64,000 bases of DNA from Pseudomonas sp. CROZ-RG-20F-R04-15 (GTDB lineage: Bacteria; Pseudomonadota; Gammaproteobacteria; Pseudomonadales; Pseudomonadaceae): assembly GCF_022662375.1 (NCBI RefSeq), contig NZ_JAKNQL010000010.1, forward strand, positions 204,733-268,732, given 5' to 3'. Below, piece by piece: positions 50,147-59,748 of the stretch (position 1 is its first letter; each line of letters starts with the position of its first letter). A program made the position numbers and the translations under genes. A model generated the notes under the pieces. The model was given only the letters and a program-made list of their open reading frames with translations, was not told the DNA's origin and did no database searches.

Positions 50147-50509
50147 TCAAGCTTTCTGTTCGAAGATCACATAGATCTTGCGGCAAGCCTCCAGCACTTC
50201 CCAAGTGCCACGAAACCCCGCCGGAATCACAAACCGGTCGCCCACACGCAGGGTCTTGGCATTGCCATCGCCATCGCGCAACACCGAAACCCCCTGCAAA
50301 ATCTCGCAATACTCATGCTCGGTGTAATTCACCGTCCATTGCCCCACCGCACCTTCCCACACGCCGACGCCCATCTGCCCACAAGGGCTTTCGTACTGAT
50401 GGAACACCGCTTGCTCAGGATCGCCCTTCAGCACTTTGGCCGGGTCCGGGCGATAGCGTTCGGCTTCGCTGCTGGTCAGGCTGATGTCGACGACGTTCTG
50501 GATGTTCAT
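50147..50509 (-). CDS. Cupin-domain protein
   Basis: 120 residues from ATG at 50509 (MNIQNVVDISLTSSEAERYRPDPAKVLKGDPEQAV). The cupin core is visible in WTVNYTEHEYCEILQGVSVLRDGDG and RVGDRFVIPAGFRGTWEVLEACRKIYVIFE. The family is DUF861-like, often found beside amine or purine catabolic enzymes. Here it is beside and divergent from kauB, suggesting a role in polyamine or guanidino compound metabolism. Its reaction is unknown. Confidence 0.85.
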   Translation of the reverse strand: MNIQNVVDISLTSSEAERYRPDPAKVLKGDPEQAVFHQYESPCGQMGVGVWEGAVGQWTVNYTEHEYCEILQGVSVLRDGDGNAKTLRVGDRFVIPAGFRGTWEVLEACRKIYVIFEQKA

Positions 50510-50748
50510 TGTTGTTATCCCCCGTGAATACGGCGCGATTGGCTGGAAAGGGCCAAAGTCTATGTTGATTAAAATCAACACCGCAAGGCCGTAGGACCAC
50601 CTTATGTCAAATATATTGAAACAACCCCGGCCGCTGGTTTAGGGTGGCGGGTGCCTCTGGCCGAAAAACCGGCTGGCCGGGCAGAATTCCTGAGGACGCT
50701 GGCGAAGATCGCGCGGCGCTCGTATTCAACAAGCGGAGGACACTCGAA

Positions 50749-52242
50749 ATGACCACCCTGACTCGTGCCGATTGGGAACAACGCGCCCGCGACCTGAAGA
50801 TCGAAGGCCGCGCCTACCTTGATGGCGAATACACCGACGCCGTCTCCGGCGAGACCTTCGAGTGCATCAGCCCGGTCGATGGCCGTCTGCTTGGCAAGAT
50901 CGCCAGCTGTGACGCCGCCGACGCTCAGCGCGCTGTGGAAAACGCCCGCGCCACCTTCAATTCCGGCGTCTGGTCGCGCCTGGCGCCGACCAAACGCAAA
51001 GCCACCATGATTCGTTTTGCCGGCCTGCTGAAACAGCACGCCGAAGAATTGGCTCTGCTCGAAACCCTCGACATGGGCAAGCCGATCAGCGATTCGCTGT
51101 ACATCGACGTGCCGGGCGCGGCACAAGCGCTGAGCTGGAGCGGTGAAGCGATCGACAAGATCTACGACGAAGTCGCTGCCACGCCGCACGATCAACTGGG
51201 TCTGGTGACCCGCGAGCCGGTGGGCGTGGTCGGCGCCATCGTGCCGTGGAACTTCCCGCTGATGATGGCCTGCTGGAAGCTCGGCCCGGCGCTGTCGACC
51301 GGTAACTCTGTGATCCTCAAACCGTCGGAAAAATCCCCGCTGACCGCCATCCGCATCGCCTCGCTGGCCGTTGAAGCCGGCATTCCGAAAGGCGTGCTCA
51401 ACGTGCTGCCCGGCTACGGTCACACCGTCGGCAAGGCGTTGGCCCTGCACAACGATGTCGACACGCTGGTGTTCACCGGTTCGACCAAGATCGCCAAGCA
51501 ACTGATGATCTACTCCGGCGAATCGAACATGAAACGCGTCTGGCTGGAAGCCGGTGGCAAGAGCCCGAACATCGTCTTTGCCGATGCGCCGGATCTGCAA
51601 GCGGCTGCCGAATCGGCTGCCAGTGCCATCGCCTTCAACCAGGGCGAAGTCTGCACCGCCGGTTCGCGTCTGTTGGTCGAGCGTTCGATCAAGGACACAT
51701 TCCTGCCGATGGTGATCGAGGCGTTGAAAGCCTGGAAGCCGGGCAACCCGCTGGATCCTGCCACCAACGTTGGTGCACTGGTCGACACCCAACAGATGAA
51801 CACCGTGCTGTCGTACATCGAGTCCGGCCACAGCGATGGCGCCAAACTGGTCGCTGGCGGCAAGCGCATTCTGCAGGAAACCGGTGGCACTTACGTTGAG
51901 CCGACGATTTTCGACGGCGTGAGCAACGCGATGAAGATCGCTCAGGAAGAGATCTTCGGCCCAGTGCTGTCGGTCATCGCCTTCGATACTGCCGAGGAAG
52001 CTATCCAGATCGCCAACGACACGCCCTACGGTCTGGCCGCTGCGGTCTGGACCCAGGACATCTCCAAGGCGCACCTGACCGCCAAAGCGCTGCGCGCCGG
52101 TAGCGTGTGGGTTAACCAGTACGACGGCGGCGACATGACCGCGCCATTTGGTGGCTTCAAGCAGTCGGGCAACGGTCGCGACAAGTCGCTGCACGCGTTC
52201 GACAAGTACACCGAACTGAAGGCGACGTGGATCAAGCTGTAA
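50749..52242 (+). CDS. kauB: Aldehyde dehydrogenase KauB (4-guanidinobutyraldehyde / gamma-aminobutyraldehyde type)
   Basis: 497 residues, near-identical in length and sequence style to P. aeruginosa KauB as I recall it. It starts MTTLTRADWEQRARDLKIEG, with GGAGGA 8 bases before. The catalytic Cys302 is in FNQGEVCTAGSRL and the general base Glu267 in WLEAGGKSP; NAD-binding elements are VPWNFPLMM and FTGSTKIA. KauB oxidises 4-guanidinobutyraldehyde and related aldehydes in arginine, putrescine and polyamine breakdown. The in-frame upstream extension to 50644 is not supported. Confidence 0.92.
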   Translation: MTTLTRADWEQRARDLKIEGRAYLDGEYTDAVSGETFECISPVDGRLLGKIASCDAADAQRAVENARATFNSGVWSRLAPTKRKATMIRFAGLLKQHAEELALLETLDMGKPISDSLYIDVPGAAQALSWSGEAIDKIYDEVAATPHDQLGLVTREPVGVVGAIVPWNFPLMMACWKLGPALSTGNSVILKPSEKSPLTAIRIASLAVEAGIPKGVLNVLPGYGHTVGKALALHNDVDTLVFTGSTKIAKQLMIYSGESNMKRVWLEAGGKSPNIVFADAPDLQAAAESAASAIAFNQGEVCTAGSRLLVERSIKDTFLPMVIEALKAWKPGNPLDPATNVGALVDTQQMNTVLSYIESGHSDGAKLVAGGKRILQETGGTYVEPTIFDGVSNAMKIAQEEIFGPVLSVIAFDTAEEAIQIANDTPYGLAAAVWTQDISKAHLTAKALRAGSVWVNQYDGGDMTAPFGGFKQSGNGRDKSLHAFDKYTELKATWIKL

Positions 52243-52295
52243 GCCGTTAGGAGGGGCTGTTCGCAAGAGCAGATCCTCCAGACGAGGCAGATCCC

Positions 52296-52385
52296 TGTGG
52301 GAGCGAGCTTGCTCGCGAAAGCGGTGTATCAGTCAGCCCATGTGCTGAATGTGAAACCGCTTTCGCGAGCAGGCTCGCTCCCACA
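52296..52385. repeat. REP pair (BIME)
   Basis: TGTGGGAGCGAGCTTGCTCGCGA and TCGCGAGCAGGCTCGCTCCCACA are inverted about 45 bases apart between kauB and the MFS gene. Confidence 0.9.
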
Positions 52386-52433
52386 TTTGCTTGATGTGGC
52401 CTTTAAAAATAATTATCCACAGGAGCGTGGAAC

Positions 52434-53579
52434 ATGCGTTGGGCGACGTATTTCGCCGTGTTGGCGTCTGTCTTGAGTGTCGGTCTGGCCCTGGGGGTCA
52501 GCATGCCGTTGGTGTCGTTGCGTCTTGAGGGTTGGGGTTACGGTTCCTTCGCCATTGGTGTAATGGCAGCGATGCCGGCGATTGGCGTGTTGTTGGGCGC
52601 GAAGATTTCCAGCCATTTGGCGGCGCGCTTCGGCACGGCGAACCTGATGCGCCTGTGCCTGTGGGCCGGGGCGCTATCGATCGGCCTGCTGGCGTTGTTG
52701 CCAAGTTATCCGGTCTGGCTGGTGCTGCGTCTGATGATCGGGGTGATCCTGACCATCGTGTTCATCCTCGGCGAGAGCTGGATCAATCAACTGGTGGTCG
52801 AACACTGGCGCGGCCGCCTTGTGGCGCTGTATGGCAGCAGCTATGCATTGAGCCAGCTGTCGGGGCCGTTGCTGTTGGGCGCGCTGGGCACCGAGCATGA
52901 TTACGGCTTTTGGGTCGGTGTCGGTTTGCTGCTGGTTTCACCGTTGCTGTTAATCGGTCGCAGCGGTGCGCCGAGCAGTGAAGCCAGCAGCGTGACATTC
53001 CGCGATCTTTGGGGATTCGCGCGCGAGCTGCCGGCAATTGCCTGGGCGGTGTCGTTGTTTGCCGCGTTCGAGGCAATGATCCTGACGTTGCTGCCGGTGT
53101 ATTGCCTGCAACAGGGTTTCACCGCTGAAATCGCCTTGGCTATGGTCAGCACCGTGGTGGTCGGTGATGCGCTGCTGCAATTGCCGATCGGCGCGTTGGC
53201 GGATTACCTGTCGCGGCGTACGTTGTTCGCCGGGTGTGCGGTGGTATTGATGCTGTCGAGCCTGGCGATCCCGCTGCTGCTCGATACGCTGCTGATCTGG
53301 CCGCTTTGGGTGTTGTTCGGGGCGAGTGCCGGTGGCTTGTTCACCTTGTCGCTGATTCTGATTGGCGAGCGTTATCGTGACGATGCACTGGTGCGGGCGA
53401 ATGCTCACATTGCGCAGTTGTGGGGTGTCGGTTGTCTGGTCGGGCCGCTTGCGGCGGGGGCAGGCAGTCAGTGGATCAACGGACACGCGTTGCCGCTGCT
53501 GATGGCGATCGGCGCGTTTGGCTTGGTGATTCTGCTTTTGCGCCAAGGAGCATTCGGCCCAGTAAGCGAGCCTGCGTAG
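52434..53579 (+). CDS. MFS transporter
   Basis: 381 residues with about twelve hydrophobic helices and an AGGAG ribosome site. The N-terminal half has GVLLGAKISSHLAARFGTANLMRLCLWAGALSIGLLALLP, the typical loop between helices 2 and 3. A central LVVEHWRGRLVALYGSSYALSQLSGPLLLG segment resembles the YcaD subfamily. Substrate unknown. Convergent with the phospholipase D-like gene, 12 bases apart. Confidence 0.9.
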   Translation: MRWATYFAVLASVLSVGLALGVSMPLVSLRLEGWGYGSFAIGVMAAMPAIGVLLGAKISSHLAARFGTANLMRLCLWAGALSIGLLALLPSYPVWLVLRLMIGVILTIVFILGESWINQLVVEHWRGRLVALYGSSYALSQLSGPLLLGALGTEHDYGFWVGVGLLLVSPLLLIGRSGAPSSEASSVTFRDLWGFARELPAIAWAVSLFAAFEAMILTLLPVYCLQQGFTAEIALAMVSTVVVGDALLQLPIGALADYLSRRTLFAGCAVVLMLSSLAIPLLLDTLLIWPLWVLFGASAGGLFTLSLILIGERYRDDALVRANAHIAQLWGVGCLVGPLAAGAGSQWINGHALPLLMAIGAFGLVILLLRQGAFGPVSEPA

Positions 53580-53591
53580 ATCTTTTGCTTT

Positions 53592-55160
53592 TTAAAGCAT
53601 GCGTTCCAGGCCGACAGTGGTGCTGAACCACGCATTGAAGCGTCGCCACCAACTCCCCGGTTCCTTGGTCAGGGTATGCATCTGGCCGTTGTCTTCGGTG
53701 ACCCAGACAATCTGGCCATCCTGCAATTTCGCCTCATAACTCAGTGCTGGCGCCATACCCTGCAAGGCCAATTCACGCACATGCTCGGCCAGCTCCGGAC
53801 TATCGACCAACACCCCGACCTCGGTGTTCCACAACACCGAGCGCGGGTCGAAGTTGAACGATCCGATAAACGACTTCTGCCGATCGAAGATCATCGCCTT
53901 GCTGTGCAGGCTCGAATCCGAGCCGCGAAACGACTTGCTGTAAAACACATGCGGCCCGCTGCCGTAGTTATCCCCAGGCTGGCGCCGCAGTTCGTACAGT
54001 TTAACGCCGTGTTCCAATAGCGCCTTGCGATACGGTGCATATCCGCCGTGCACCGCCGGCACGTCGGTGGCTTCCAGCGAATTGGTCAGCAGACTCACGG
54101 CAACGCCGGCATCGGCGCGTCCGGTCAGGTACACCAACCCTGGCTGGCCTGGAACGAAGTACGCCGAGATCATGATCAGTTCTTTGCTGACCCCCCTAAG
54201 CTCCGGCGCCAGTTGCGTGGTCAGCAGCAACTGCGGATCCGGCTCGCCCTTGGCCAGCACCTTGCTCGGCGCATCCCACAGCGCCTGGTTCCACGCCCAG
54301 ATCAACTCCTTGCGCCAGATATCCATGCGCGGCGCGGTGGTGAAGGTCATCAACTGCTGATACAGCGCGTGATTCTGTTTGCGCGTTTCTTCCAGCGATT
54401 CTTCCAGGCGCGTGCGGGTGTTCTCCAGGTCCTTGGCGGTCGGTTGGCTGGAGAGGAATTCGTCGATCGGTTTGCTCAGGGCGCTGTTCCAGTATTGGTC
54501 GAAACTGTGCCCGAGCTGCTCGGCCACCGGGCCGACACTGAGCATGTCGATGTCGGTGAAATTCAGGTTTGGCTCGGCGTCGAAATACTCGTCACCCAGA
54601 TTGCGTCCGCCAACGATGGCCACGCTGTTATCCGCCAGCCACAGCTTGTTGTGCATGCGTCGATGCTGCAGCGACAGATTGAACAAGCGACCAGCCGCGC
54701 GGGTGACACCGGTGCTGCGACCCAGATGCAGCGGGTTGAACAGGCGAATCTGAATCTGCGGATGCGCTGCGAGTGTGGCGATGATCTGGTCGAGGCCATC
54801 GCTGGTGGTGTCGTCGAGCAGAATGCGTACACGCACGCCACGATCGGCGGCCTTGAGCAATTCCTCTACCAGCATCCGCGTGCTGATACCGTCATGGACG
54901 ATGTAGTACTGCAGATCGAGACTGGTCTGGGCGTTACGGATCAGCTCGGCGCGTGCAGTGAATGCCTCGCTGCTGTTGGATAGCAGGCGAAAACCCGAGC
55001 GTCCTTGATAGGGCGCCGCTTGTGCCTGAATCGAACGGCCGAAGCTGGAATCGGAAGCCGGCAAGGCCTGACTCGGCTCGCGCGGGACATCGAGACTGGC
55101 ACAGCCGCTCAGGAACGAGGCGAGTAACAGCAAAGCGAACAAGGGCTGTCTGAAGCTCAC
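53592..55160 (-). CDS. Phospholipase D-like lipoprotein (ClsC/YmdC-like family)
   Basis: 522 residues with a lipoprotein signal (FALLLLASFLSGCASL). Two HKD motifs are present: HNKLWLADNSVAIVGGRNLGDEYF and HSKAMIFDRQKSFIGSFNFDPRS. Two HKD motifs in one chain build a single active site for phosphatidyl transfer or hydrolysis. The arrangement resembles YmdC/ClsC-type cardiolipin synthases, but the lipid anchor implies an outer-membrane or periplasmic place. The exact substrate is unknown. Confidence 0.9.
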   Translation of the reverse strand: MSFRQPLFALLLLASFLSGCASLDVPREPSQALPASDSSFGRSIQAQAAPYQGRSGFRLLSNSSEAFTARAELIRNAQTSLDLQYYIVHDGISTRMLVEELLKAADRGVRVRILLDDTTSDGLDQIIATLAAHPQIQIRLFNPLHLGRSTGVTRAAGRLFNLSLQHRRMHNKLWLADNSVAIVGGRNLGDEYFDAEPNLNFTDIDMLSVGPVAEQLGHSFDQYWNSALSKPIDEFLSSQPTAKDLENTRTRLEESLEETRKQNHALYQQLMTFTTAPRMDIWRKELIWAWNQALWDAPSKVLAKGEPDPQLLLTTQLAPELRGVSKELIMISAYFVPGQPGLVYLTGRADAGVAVSLLTNSLEATDVPAVHGGYAPYRKALLEHGVKLYELRRQPGDNYGSGPHVFYSKSFRGSDSSLHSKAMIFDRQKSFIGSFNFDPRSVLWNTEVGVLVDSPELAEHVRELALQGMAPALSYEAKLQDGQIVWVTEDNGQMHTLTKEPGSWWRRFNAWFSTTVGLERML

Positions 55161-55220
55161 GTAGGATCATTCCGGTTGGCGGCTAGGGTCGGCATATGGA
55201 CGCGGTTCTCGGGAAAAAGG

Positions 55221-56642
55221 TCAGTCGGCTTCGGCCAGTAATCTGACAGCCGTCTCGCCGACCTTGCGCACCGCCTCTTCGATCTGCGCTGTCGGTTTGG
55301 CAGCGTAGTTCATCCGCAGGCAATTGCGGTACTTGCCCGAGGCGGAAAAGATGCTGCCGACGGCAATCTGTACGCCTTGGTCGTGCAACTCACGATTCAG
55401 TTTCAGGGTGTCGAAACCTTCCGGCAATTCGACCCACAACATGAAACTGCCTTGCGGCCGGCTGGCGCGAGTACCCGCGGGAAAGTACCGCGTTACCCAG
55501 TCGATCATCAGGTCACGGCTGCGCTGGTATTGCGTGCGCATGCGCCGCAGGTGCGGTTCGAAATGACCGGCCTTGAGGAATTCGGCGATGGCAATCTGCG
55601 GTTGTGGCGCGGTCGAACCGGTGCTGATGTATTTCATATGCAGCACGCGCTCAAGGTATCGACCCGGTGCGACCCAGCCAATGCGCAGCCCCGGCGCCAG
55701 GGTCTTGGAAAACGAACTGCAGAGCAGCACGCGGCCGTCTTCGTCGAAGGATTTGATCGTGCGCGGACGCGGGTAGGTGTAGGCCAGCTCGCCATACACA
55801 TCGTCCTCGATGATCGCCACGTCGAAGCGCTGCGCGAGGTTGAGCAGGGCGCGTTTGCGCGACTCCGGCATGATGTAGCCGAGCGGGTTGTTGCAGTTCG
55901 GGGTGAGCTGAATGACCTTGATCGGCCATTGTTCGAGCGCCAGTTCCAGTGCTTCGAGGCTGATGCCGGTGAGTGGGTCGGTGGGAATTTCCAGGGCTTT
56001 CATGCCGAGGCCTTTGAGCGTTTGCATGGCGCCGTGGAAGCTTGGCGAATCCACCGCGACGATGTCGCCCGGCTCGCAGATTGCGTGGATGCTGGTGGAC
56101 AGTGCTTCGTGGCAACCGGTGGTGATCACCAGATCGCTGGCGCTCAACTGGCAGCCGGAGTCGAGCATCAGTCGGGCGATCTGCTCGCGCAGTTCGAGGG
56201 TGCCGTGGATGTTGTCGTAATACAGGCCGGGCATGTCCTGGCGACGGCTGATGCGGGCGAGGCCGCGCAGCAGCGGTTTCATCGTTGGCGAGCTGATGTC
56301 GGGCATGCCGCGACCCAGTTGCACGACATCCTTGCGCGGCACCGCGCGAATCAATTCCAGCACCTGATCCCATTGCGAAATCTCCACCGGCCGCTGCGCC
56401 GGACGGCCGACGGCGGGCAGCTCCGGCAAATCGCGGCCGACCGGCACAAAGTAGCCGGATTTGGGCTTCGGCGTGGCCAGACCACTGTCTTCGAGCACGC
56501 GATAAGCCTGCTGCACCGTGCTCAGGCTGACCCCGTGTTCGACGCTCAAGGCACGCACTGACGGCAAGCGGTCGCCGGGACGATAGAAGCCTTGTTCGAT
56601 GCGCGTGCCGAGCAATTCGGCGAGGTTTACGTAAAGGGTCAT
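55221..56642 (-). CDS. MocR-type GntR/aminotransferase-fold transcriptional regulator
   Basis: 473 residues. The N-terminal GntR winged helix (LAELLGTRIEQGFYRPGDRLPSVRALSVEHGVSLSTVQQAYRVLEDSG) is fused to a type I aminotransferase fold. The PLP-lysine motif is SSFSKTLAPGLRIGWVAPG. Other aminotransferase blocks are ITTGCHEALSTSIHAICEPGD and LTPNCNNPLG. MocR-type proteins use PLP to sense amino acids or amines. It is divergent from the DUF1127 gene; its targets are not evident from sequence. Confidence 0.92.
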   Translation of the reverse strand: MTLYVNLAELLGTRIEQGFYRPGDRLPSVRALSVEHGVSLSTVQQAYRVLEDSGLATPKPKSGYFVPVGRDLPELPAVGRPAQRPVEISQWDQVLELIRAVPRKDVVQLGRGMPDISSPTMKPLLRGLARISRRQDMPGLYYDNIHGTLELREQIARLMLDSGCQLSASDLVITTGCHEALSTSIHAICEPGDIVAVDSPSFHGAMQTLKGLGMKALEIPTDPLTGISLEALELALEQWPIKVIQLTPNCNNPLGYIMPESRKRALLNLAQRFDVAIIEDDVYGELAYTYPRPRTIKSFDEDGRVLLCSSFSKTLAPGLRIGWVAPGRYLERVLHMKYISTGSTAPQPQIAIAEFLKAGHFEPHLRRMRTQYQRSRDLMIDWVTRYFPAGTRASRPQGSFMLWVELPEGFDTLKLNRELHDQGVQIAVGSIFSASGKYRNCLRMNYAAKPTAQIEEAVRKVGETAVRLLAEAD

Positions 56643-56821
56643 GGCTCAGCCTCGGTGCAGGTGATTCGTAAAACCAGTACAGATGCGACAGAAATCGACA
56701 ATTCAGTCGATAAAGCGGCAAATCTGTATGGAGTAAATACAGTGGCTTTGAATCTGTAACGGTTTTGCTCGCCCGCGCATCATGGAATCTCTGGCTACCC
56801 AAGTAAACAGGAGCAACCAAA

Positions 56822-57067
56822 ATGAACGGCTTGAGTGATGTGCGGCTGACGTTACACAGTCAGGAACTGGCGGCAGGGCAGAAGGATCGTGCACGCAATG
56901 AGATCATGCGTAACGCACCGTCCGGCCTGAGTCGCTGGGATCTGTTCTGGCATCGTCTGCACACGCGCAGGGCGTTGCTGGCGCTGACGGCGGATCAGCT
57001 CAAGGACATCGGGTTGACGCTTGAGCAGGCGCAGGAGGAGGGGTTGAAGCCGTTCTGGCGGATCTGA
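56822..57067 (+). CDS. DUF1127-family small protein
   Basis: 81 residues with CAGGAG 7 bases upstream of the ATG. The C-terminal half LSRWDLFWHRLHTRRALLALTADQLKDIGLTLEQAQEEGLKPFW is the DUF1127 signature, including the basic Trp-rich start and L-x-D-I-G-L. Some family members bind RNA or affect phosphate and carbon regulation. It is divergent from the MocR-type regulator and may be its target. Confidence 0.9.
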   Translation: MNGLSDVRLTLHSQELAAGQKDRARNEIMRNAPSGLSRWDLFWHRLHTRRALLALTADQLKDIGLTLEQAQEEGLKPFWRI

Positions 57068-57075
57068 CAACCACC

Positions 57076-57179
57076 GATCGTTCCCACGCTCTGCGTGGGA
57101 ACGCCGCCCCGGACGCTCCGCGTCCGCTGTGACGCAGAGCGTCACTGGATACATTCCCACGCAGAGCGTGGGAACGATC
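57076..57179. repeat. REP palindromes of the CGTGGGAACG type
   Basis: GATCGTTCCCACGCTCTGCGTGGGAACG opens the unit. GTGACGCAGAGCGTCAC and TTCCCACGCAGAGCGTGGGAACGATC follow. The outer arms are inverted copies of each other. The same family occurs at 23453-23496 and 24037-24087. Confidence 0.9.
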
Positions 57180-57181
57180 AA

Positions 57182-58501
57182 TCAGACCAGCTCTTTAAGA
57201 CGATGCCACAACATCCCCAACGCCAACAACGGCGAGCGCAAATGCTTGCCGCCCGGGAAGGTGATGTGCGGCACCTTGGCAAACAGATCAAAGCCACCGC
57301 TGTGCTGCCCGCTGATTGCTTCGGCGAGCAGCTTGCCCGCCAGGTGCGTGGCGTTCACCCCGTGGCCTGAATAAGCCTGGGCGTAATACACATTCGGCAG
57401 ATCATTGAGCCGGCCGATCTGCGGCAAACGGTTGGCGCCGATGCCGATCATGCCGCCCCACTGATAATCGACTTTCACGCCCGTCAGTTGCGGAAACACT
57501 TCGAGCATCTTCGGTTGCATGTACGCGGCGATGTCTTTCGGATCACGCCCCGAATAATGGCAGGCACCGCCGAACAACAAACGCCGATCCGCCGAGAGCC
57601 GGTAGTAATCCAGCGCCACCCGCTGATCACAGACCGCCATGTTCTGCGGCAACAGGCTATGCGCCTGCTCTTCGCTCAAGGGTTCGGTGGCAATGATGTA
57701 GCTGCCGGCGGGCAGAACCTTGCCACTAAGTTGCGGATTCAGATCATTCAGATAAGCGTTGCAGCCAAGCACCAGCGTTTTCGCGCGCACCGAACCTTGG
57801 GCTGTATGGACTTTGACTTCGGGGCCGTAATCGATACGCGTCACCGCCGAGTGTTCAAACAGTTTGACGCCCGATTGCTGCGCCGCCGCTGCTTCGCCCA
57901 ATGCGAGATTCAGCGGATGCAGATGCCCAGAACCCATGTCGATCAAACCACCGACATAACGTTTGGAGCCGACAACCGTGTGCATCTCGTCGGCTTGCAG
58001 TAATCGCGTTTCGTAGCGATAACCGAGGCCGCGCAGTTCTTCGGCATCTTCGGCAAAACCTTCGAGATCGGAAGGTTTGTTGGCAAGATCGCAGTAGCCC
58101 CAGGTCAAATCACAGGCAATCTGAAAACGCTCGACGCGTTGGCGGACGATTTCCACCGCCTCCAGGCCCATGAGCTTCATCTCGCGCACGCCATCGGTGC
58201 CGATGATGTTGGCGAACTGATCGAGACCGTGGCCGACGCCGCGAATCAGTTGCCCGCCGTTGCGACCACTGGCGCCCCAGCCGATCTTGTGCGCTTCCAG
58301 CAGCACCACGCTGAGCCCGCGTTCAGCCAGTTCCAGCGCCGTGTTCAACCCGGAAAACCCGCCACCCACCACGCAGACGTCGGCGATCACTTCACCTTGC
58401 AGCAGCGGGTGATCCGGCTGTGGCAGGCTGCTGGCGGCGTAGTAAGAGGCAACGTGGGGTTGGCTCGCGGAGGTGAAGGCGCGGGCAGTCATGGGCGTCA
58501 T
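57182..58501 (-). CDS. FAD-dependent amine oxidoreductase (PauB/PuuB-like)
   Basis: 439 residues. FAD-binding is shown by ADVCVVGGGFSGLNTALELAERGLSVVLLEA. Further conserved blocks are GWGASGRNGGQLIRG and YAQAYSGHGVNATHLAGKLLAEAI, typical of the DAO family close to gamma-glutamylputrescine oxidase. Its place between kauB and the dad/pauR region, and similarity to PauB-type enzymes, point to oxidation of glutamylated polyamines to the aldehydes that KauB-type enzymes use. The start may be 58501 or 58492; the second has a better GGATGA site. Confidence 0.88.
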   Translation of the reverse strand: MTPMTARAFTSASQPHVASYYAASSLPQPDHPLLQGEVIADVCVVGGGFSGLNTALELAERGLSVVLLEAHKIGWGASGRNGGQLIRGVGHGLDQFANIIGTDGVREMKLMGLEAVEIVRQRVERFQIACDLTWGYCDLANKPSDLEGFAEDAEELRGLGYRYETRLLQADEMHTVVGSKRYVGGLIDMGSGHLHPLNLALGEAAAAQQSGVKLFEHSAVTRIDYGPEVKVHTAQGSVRAKTLVLGCNAYLNDLNPQLSGKVLPAGSYIIATEPLSEEQAHSLLPQNMAVCDQRVALDYYRLSADRRLLFGGACHYSGRDPKDIAAYMQPKMLEVFPQLTGVKVDYQWGGMIGIGANRLPQIGRLNDLPNVYYAQAYSGHGVNATHLAGKLLAEAISGQHSGGFDLFAKVPHITFPGGKHLRSPLLALGMLWHRLKELV

Positions 58502-58640
58502 CCAACGGCTAAGGTGTCGAGAAAATTTGACGGAGCATAAGCCGCACGCGCGAATGGGGGCAACACTGGTCGGCCTGCGGTGTCTGGATCACGGCTTTTG
58601 CGGCACAATTGTCGCCTATCCCACCTTGGTTACCGTTTCG

Positions 58641-58994
58641 ATGAGCTGCAACAGCCAGACAGTCCGCACCTTGCGCCAGCAGATTCCCTCGTTCGAGTGT
58701 GTGCCCGGCTGCCACGATTGCTGCGGCCCGGTGACCACCTCGCCGGAAGAAATGGCCCGCCTGCCGCGCAAGACCCGCGCCGAGCAGGATGCGGCGATGG
58801 AAGAACTGAACTGTGTGCATTTGGGGCCGAATGGCTGCACGGTCTATGAAGAGCGGCCGCTGATTTGCCGGTTGTTCGGCACGACCAAAACTTTGCCTTG
58901 CCCGAATGAGCGGCGGCCGGTGGAGCTGATTCATCCACGGGTGGAGAAGCAGATATTCGAGTACATGGCGGCGAATCGGCAGGTGCTGGTTTAA
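58641..58994 (+). CDS. YkgJ-family cysteine-cluster protein
   Basis: 117 residues from ATG at 58641. The cluster FECVPGCHDCCGPVTTSPEEM and the later LNCVHLGPNGCTVYEERPLICRLF carry the eight or so cysteines of the YkgJ/UPF0153 family, which probably bind zinc or an Fe-S cluster. Function is unknown. The upstream in-frame extension overlaps the oxidase gene and is not supported. Confidence 0.9.
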   Translation: MSCNSQTVRTLRQQIPSFECVPGCHDCCGPVTTSPEEMARLPRKTRAEQDAAMEELNCVHLGPNGCTVYEERPLICRLFGTTKTLPCPNERRPVELIHPRVEKQIFEYMAANRQVLV

Positions 58995-59022
58995 CGCGTT
59001 CACTTGGGACCGAGGCGCCGCT

Positions 59023-59087
59023 TTCGCGAGCAGGCTCGCTCCCACATTTGAAATGCATTCCCCTGTGGTAGCGAGCCTGCTCGCGAA
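59023..59087. repeat. REP pair
   Basis: TCGCGAGCAGGCTCGCTCCCACA and TGTGGTAGCGAGCCTGCTCGCGA form an inverted pair between the YkgJ and Lrp-type genes. Confidence 0.88.
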
Positions 59088-59103
59088 TGGAGCGACACCA
59101 ATC

Positions 59104-59592
59104 TCAATCCGGGATCGGCAGGCTCAAGCTCTCCTTAACCTCTTCCATGACGATATAACTCTTCGACTCGCGCACATGCGGCAGCTTCAACAGAATGTCG
59201 CCCAGCAGCTTGCGGTACGAGGCCATCTCGGAAATCCGCGCCTTCACCAGATAGTCGAAGTCCCCTGACACCAGATGACATTCCAGCACGTGCGGCAATT
59301 TCAGCACCGCGCGTCGGAACTCTTCAAAAGTGTCGCCGGATTTGTAGTCGAGGCTGATCTCGACGAACACTAGCAAGCTACCCTTCAAATGCTGCGGATT
59401 GAGCCGGGCGTTGTAGCCCATGATGATCCCTTCGCGCTCCAGACGCCGCACCCGCTCGGTGCAGGGCGTAGTCGAGAGCCCGACCTTTTCGCCCAGTTCG
59501 GTGAAGGAAATCCGCCCGTCCGCCTGCAGGATCCGCAAGATGTTGCGGTCGATCTTGTCCAGCTCACGTTTGGTCTGAGTGTTGGTACGCAT
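59104..59592 (-). CDS. dadR: Lrp/AsnC regulator DadR (Lrp), control of D-alanine dehydrogenase
   Basis: 162 residues from ATG at 59592 (MRTNTQTKRELDKIDRNILRILQADGR). The HTH (ISFTELGEKVGLSTTPCTERVRRLEREGII) is followed by a RAM domain (YKSGDTFEEFRRAVLKLPHVLECHLVSGDFDYLVKARI) that binds amino acids. It is divergent from dadA. In Pseudomonas this regulator activates the dadAX operon in response to alanine. A frame to 59640 is not supported. Confidence 0.93.
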   Translation of the reverse strand: MRTNTQTKRELDKIDRNILRILQADGRISFTELGEKVGLSTTPCTERVRRLEREGIIMGYNARLNPQHLKGSLLVFVEISLDYKSGDTFEEFRRAVLKLPHVLECHLVSGDFDYLVKARISEMASYRKLLGDILLKLPHVRESKSYIVMEEVKESLSLPIPD

Positions 59593-59630
59593 AGGGGATG
59601 CGCCTCTGTGAAAGGGGTTTTTGCCGAGAA

Positions 59631-59659
59631 TTGTCGCCAAATATAGGCGCTTATATAGT
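59631..59659 (+). promoter_or_regulatory. Putative dadA promoter
   Basis: TTGTCG (59631-59636), a 17-base spacer and TATAGT (59654-59659) fit sigma-70. It lies in the dadR/dadA divergent region, about 80 bases before dadA. Lrp-type operators are likely close by but could not be assigned. Confidence 0.55.
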
Positions 59660-59748
59660 GAAAAGCACTGGCATTTCTTTTTTACACTGCGCCCATCATT
59701 GCTCTAACAACAGACGTACGCGGCCCTGCCGCGATGAGGGATACAAAA

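Noticed and set aside
50644..50748. N-terminal extension of the kauB product
   Set aside because: The extension lacks similarity to aldehyde dehydrogenases. The ATG at 50749 has a strong ribosome site and gives the family length.
57076..57179. Repeated palindromes as a possible CRISPR array
   Set aside because: There are only a few copies, inverted and unevenly spaced, matching REP sequences elsewhere in the window. No cas genes.
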